From NCBI GenBank assembly GCA_034429475.1, contig DAOUGD010000206.1:1-6744 (forward strand): a stretch of DNA of 6,744 bases, given 5' to 3'. A program made the translations under genes and the position numbers. This stretch comes from JAKQHY01 sp034429475. GTDB taxonomy: Bacteria > Chloroflexota > Anaerolineae > B4-G1 > SLSP01. The notes under the pieces were generated by a model. It searched no databases. It was not told the origin of the DNA and saw only the letters and a program-made list of their open reading frames with translations. Below are positions 5,253 through 6,744 of this stretch, one piece after another (the stretch's first letter is position 1; every line of letters starts with the position of its first letter).

Positions 5253-5808
5253 GGGACTTCCCCGGCGCCAGTCGCAAGATGGCGTGGAAGCTGATGAAAT
5301 CGGCGTGATTCACAATCGTGGCTTCCGTGGTGCGCTTCACCTTGTCGCCCTCTTCAGCGTGCGCGGCGATAATGTGCTGCACGGTCACCGGCAGCCCGCA
5401 CCGCGCGGCCAGTTCCACGCCGGTGAAGGGGTGGCGCAGCAGTTTCCCGGCCGGCGTCTGGACGAAGACGCCCGGTTCGCGCTCCTCGTACTCCACCAAC
5501 TTCCCCACGTCGCGCAAGATGCCGCCGGAGATGAGCACGTCCCTATCCACCGGCACGCGGTCGCCGTACAGGTCGGCAAAGACCTCGGCGGTCTTGACGG
5601 CGATCTGCGCCACGGCCCGCGTGTGCTCGACGAAGTTCACCGGGCACGGGTTGATAAGCAGCGTGAACGGCATCCGTTGCAGGCTCTCCAACGTCCACCC
5701 GCCCTCCTGCATTGCCAGTTCCCATGTCTGGATAGTCTTAGCGCGCAAGTCGGCATTTTGAATAAGGTTAAACTCTGGGATCAGGGTCAAGAGCAATGTC
5801 TGGTTCAT
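5233..5808 (-). CDS. HD-domain protein with altered HD motif
   Basis: A 191-residue protein with the layout of an HD/HDIG phosphohydrolase: a first His in VEHTRAVAQIA (His62), then GGILRDVGKLVEY (95-107), RHPFTGVELA (125-134), HIIAAHAEEG (145-154) and NHADFISF (167-174). The usual His-Asp of the HD motif is Arg99-Asp100; the codon is CGC, one base from CAC. The other probable metal ligands (His62, His126, His150, Asp170) are present, so the site may bind metal differently or be inactive. Such proteins usually hydrolyse phosphate esters or nucleotides, but the substrate cannot be told. The ATG at 5808 has GGAGG 4 bases upstream. It is the first gene after the gene-free stretch and likely leads the operon; its end overlaps the Cys-rich gene. 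Confidence 0.85.
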   Translation of the reverse strand: MNQTLLLTLIPEFNLIQNADLRAKTIQTWELAMQEGGWTLESLQRMPFTLLINPCPVNFVEHTRAVAQIAVKTAEVFADLYGDRVPVDRDVLISGGILRDVGKLVEYEEREPGVFVQTPAGKLLRHPFTGVELAARCGLPVTVQHIIAAHAEEGDKVKRTTEATIVNHADFISFHAILRLAPGKSLEARIG

Positions 5809-6202
5809 GCCACCTCCAGTATTGGGTTGAGACGAGTTTCGTTTAAGTCATAGGAAAAGCCGGCCATGGGGATAGAATCCGCACCGCTGGATTGAACTGA
5901 ATAGCATTCGGACAAATTCGGCAAGGAATTGCTCTTGCAATCGGCCTTCAAGTCACAGTCCTGGAAATAAACAAGAAGGCTACATAGGTACGATTATAGT
6001 GTTTCAACCCACAAGGGCAATTAAAAGATACTTTTGACAAAAATGTTATTGCGCCAGTTTTTATGCAAAACAGCCCGCAAACATACGAAATTCACAATAC
6101 ATTGAATCCGGCGCGAAGAATAATCAAGAGAACAAGCGTGCCGACATCCCGACAGCGAAGGAAATTTTGACTACAGAGGAAACTCGTCCGATAAAACACA
6201 AG
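5809..6202. other. gene-free, A+T-richer intergenic stretch
   Basis: No open frame with a start, ribosome-binding site and protein-like composition is visible on either strand. It contains the predicted operon promoter and leader. I saw no tRNA, no clear riboswitch and no repeat array. A small inverted repeat ATTGC/GCAAT at 5928-5941 is too short to interpret. Confidence 0.6.
5993..6020 (-). promoter_or_regulatory. predicted sigma70-type promoter for the HD-led operon
   Basis: The minus strand reads TTGCCC (6020-6015), 16 bases, then a perfect TATAAT (5998-5993). Transcription would begin near 5986, leaving a leader of about 180 bases before the ATG at 5808. The -35 is only partly consensus. 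Confidence 0.5.
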
Positions 6203-6232
6203 AGCAGCGGAGGGTCGAAACCCCCCGCTGCT
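6190..6232 (-). terminator. intrinsic terminator after rpsT
   Basis: Arms 6203-6214 and 6221-6232 form a 12-bp G+C-rich stem with a 6-base loop; the one imperfect position is a G-U pair on the minus-strand RNA. On the minus strand it is followed by a T-rich stretch (CTTGTGTTTTAT). It lies 68 bases after the rpsT stop. Of the two strands, the minus reading fits better because of the wobble pair and T stretch. Confidence 0.7.
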
Positions 6233-6241
6233 TTACATTAT

Positions 6242-6283
6242 ATGGTGATGCTGCGTGACCGATTGTGTCAGGCCGCATACCAT
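6242..6283 (-). other. imperfect hairpin in the rpsT 3' untranslated region
   Basis: The 6242-6259 and 6267-6283 arms pair as ATGGT/ACCAT, ATGC/GCAT, GC/GC and TGAC/GTCA with one bulge and two mismatches around a 7-base loop. It sits between the rpsT stop and the terminator, where it could protect the message from 3' decay. It has no T-run of its own. Confidence 0.4.
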
Positions 6284-6299
6284 GGTCGAAAGAATAACG

Positions 6300-6566
6300 T
6301 TACTTTTCTAGTGCGCTAATCTGGGTCATCAAACGCGACTTCAGGCGGGCCGCTCTTCGGTGGTGGATGACGTTCTTCCTGGCAGCCTTGTCGAGCTGGC
6401 TGGCGGCGCGCGGCATCAAAGTTTTTGCCTGCTCCGCATTGCCATCGGCGATCGCCTGGCGGACCATCTTGAGAGCGCCACGCATCTGACCTAATACATA
6501 ACGATTGCGCAACCACTTACGATATGAACTGCGAATTTGTTTTTTGGCCGAACTGGTATTTGCCAC
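6300..6566 (-). CDS. rpsT: 30S ribosomal protein S20
   Basis: An 88-residue, strongly basic protein with the S20 pattern: ANTSSAKKQIR at the N-terminus, WLRNRYVLGQMRGALK (18-33) and SQLDKAARKNVIHHRRAARLKSRL (56-79). S20 is a primary 16S rRNA-binding protein of the small subunit, made of long helices. The length is usual for the family. The start is a GTG at 6566, placed by GGGAGGAG about 5 bases upstream and by the family's MANT start; a TTG further upstream would add five residues and overlap the ribosome-binding site. It is a single-gene transcript with its own promoter (6607-6634) and terminator (6190-6232). GTG starts may help keep translation modest and responsive, as for the non-ATG start of E. 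coli rpsT, but this is inference here. Confidence 0.95.
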   Translation of the reverse strand: MANTSSAKKQIRSSYRKWLRNRYVLGQMRGALKMVRQAIADGNAEQAKTLMPRAASQLDKAARKNVIHHRRAARLKSRLMTQISALEK

Positions 6567-6606
6567 TTGCTCCTCCCACAAACAATTACATCAATTACGA
6601 ACTGTG

Positions 6607-6634
6607 AGTATACCTGATATTCATTTTTTGTCCA
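6607..6634 (-). promoter_or_regulatory. predicted sigma70-type promoter of rpsT
   Basis: The minus strand reads TGGACA (6634-6629), a 16-base A+T-rich spacer and TATACT (6612-6607). Transcription would begin near 6600, giving a leader of about 34 bases before the GTG. Confidence 0.6.
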
Positions 6635-6690
6635 GTAAACTCCAAGCTCTTTTCAGGGTCTTATCATTCTCTCGTCAGGTGGTGCCGAGG

Positions 6691-6709
6691 ACGGCTAAAG
6701 CCGTTTTTT
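6691..6709 (+). terminator. small hairpin with T6, terminator-like on the plus strand
   Basis: ACGGC (6691-6695), loop TAAA, GCCGT (6700-6704), then six T bases (6704-6709). No plus-strand gene precedes it in the window, so it may be a repeat-type hairpin rather than a working terminator. Confidence 0.4.
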
Positions 6710-6724
6710 AAAGCTGTTTTTCGG

Positions 6725-6744
6725 TGACGGGCAGTAGCCCGTCA
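6725..6744. repeat. perfect 8-bp hairpin at window end
   Basis: TGACGGGC (6725-6732), loop AGTA, GCCCGTCA (6737-6744). It resembles the hairpin at 6691-6704 (both of the form GACGG-C-NNNN-G-CCGT) and could be cut off by the window edge. Confidence 0.6.

Noticed and set aside
5284..5853. Plus-strand protein of 189 residues
   Set aside because: It lies opposite the HD-domain gene, which has recognisable motifs and a good ribosome-binding site; the plus-strand frame has neither.
6034..6062. Plus-strand promoter starting with TTGACA
   Set aside because: The -10 candidate is poorly placed and no plus-strand gene follows.
6160..6200. Fragment resembling a conserved RNase P RNA core (GAGGAAA...TCCG)
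   Set aside because: Only a few bases agree and none of the rest of the RNA is present.

Overview
The window looks like a piece of a G+C-rich bacterial chromosome. My best guess is Chloroflexota (Anaerolineae or a relative). This is inferred from the archaeal/HacA-type isopropylmalate dehydratase subunits, the mosaic of short tandem repeats between and inside genes, and the overall gene style. There is no 16S rRNA or other taxonomic marker apart from ribosomal protein S20, so the assignment is tentative.

Every convincing gene lies on the minus strand, so the region reads from right to left. At the right end are two related short hairpins (6691-6744), then rpsT (6566-6300) with a good promoter, a GTG start and a terminator. 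A gene-free, visibly A+T-richer stretch (about 5809-6299) carries a likely promoter for the next group. That group is a HD-domain protein with an altered HD motif (5808-5233), a small Cys-rich protein (5252-5031), a HlyIII/TrhA-type membrane protein (5020-4340) and a divergent aconitase-superfamily large subunit (4330-3029). It continues with an uncharacterised membrane protein (2923-2288), a LeuD/HacB-type small subunit (2271-1744), a TauE/SafE-type permease (1581-814) and a canonical LeuC/HacA-type large subunit that leaves the window at base 1. Tight spacing or overlap joins the genes from 5808 to 3029, and also the membrane protein to leuD. Other junctions carry repeats.

Functionally the core is hydro-lyase chemistry: two different [4Fe-4S] large subunits around a single small subunit. 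The left large subunit has the usual active-site residues and fits 3-isopropylmalate (leucine) or homoaconitate-type isomerisation. The other has lost several of the usual N-terminal-half residues but keeps all three cluster cysteines. The small subunit's specificity loop is YLHI, which matches neither the usual isopropylmalate nor the homoaconitate pattern. The permease and the uncharacterised membrane protein could move a substrate or product, but that is inference only.

The most striking signal is the short tandem repeats. Arrays of 7- and 8-base units lie in the 1582-1743 intergenic region, at the leuD stop codon, and in frame inside both large-subunit genes, in the same interdomain linker but with different repeat units. 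The 8-mer in the divergent large subunit is the same unit as in the intergenic array, placed so that its coding strand has no stop codons. I see no defence system, CRISPR array, transposase or complete novel machine here.
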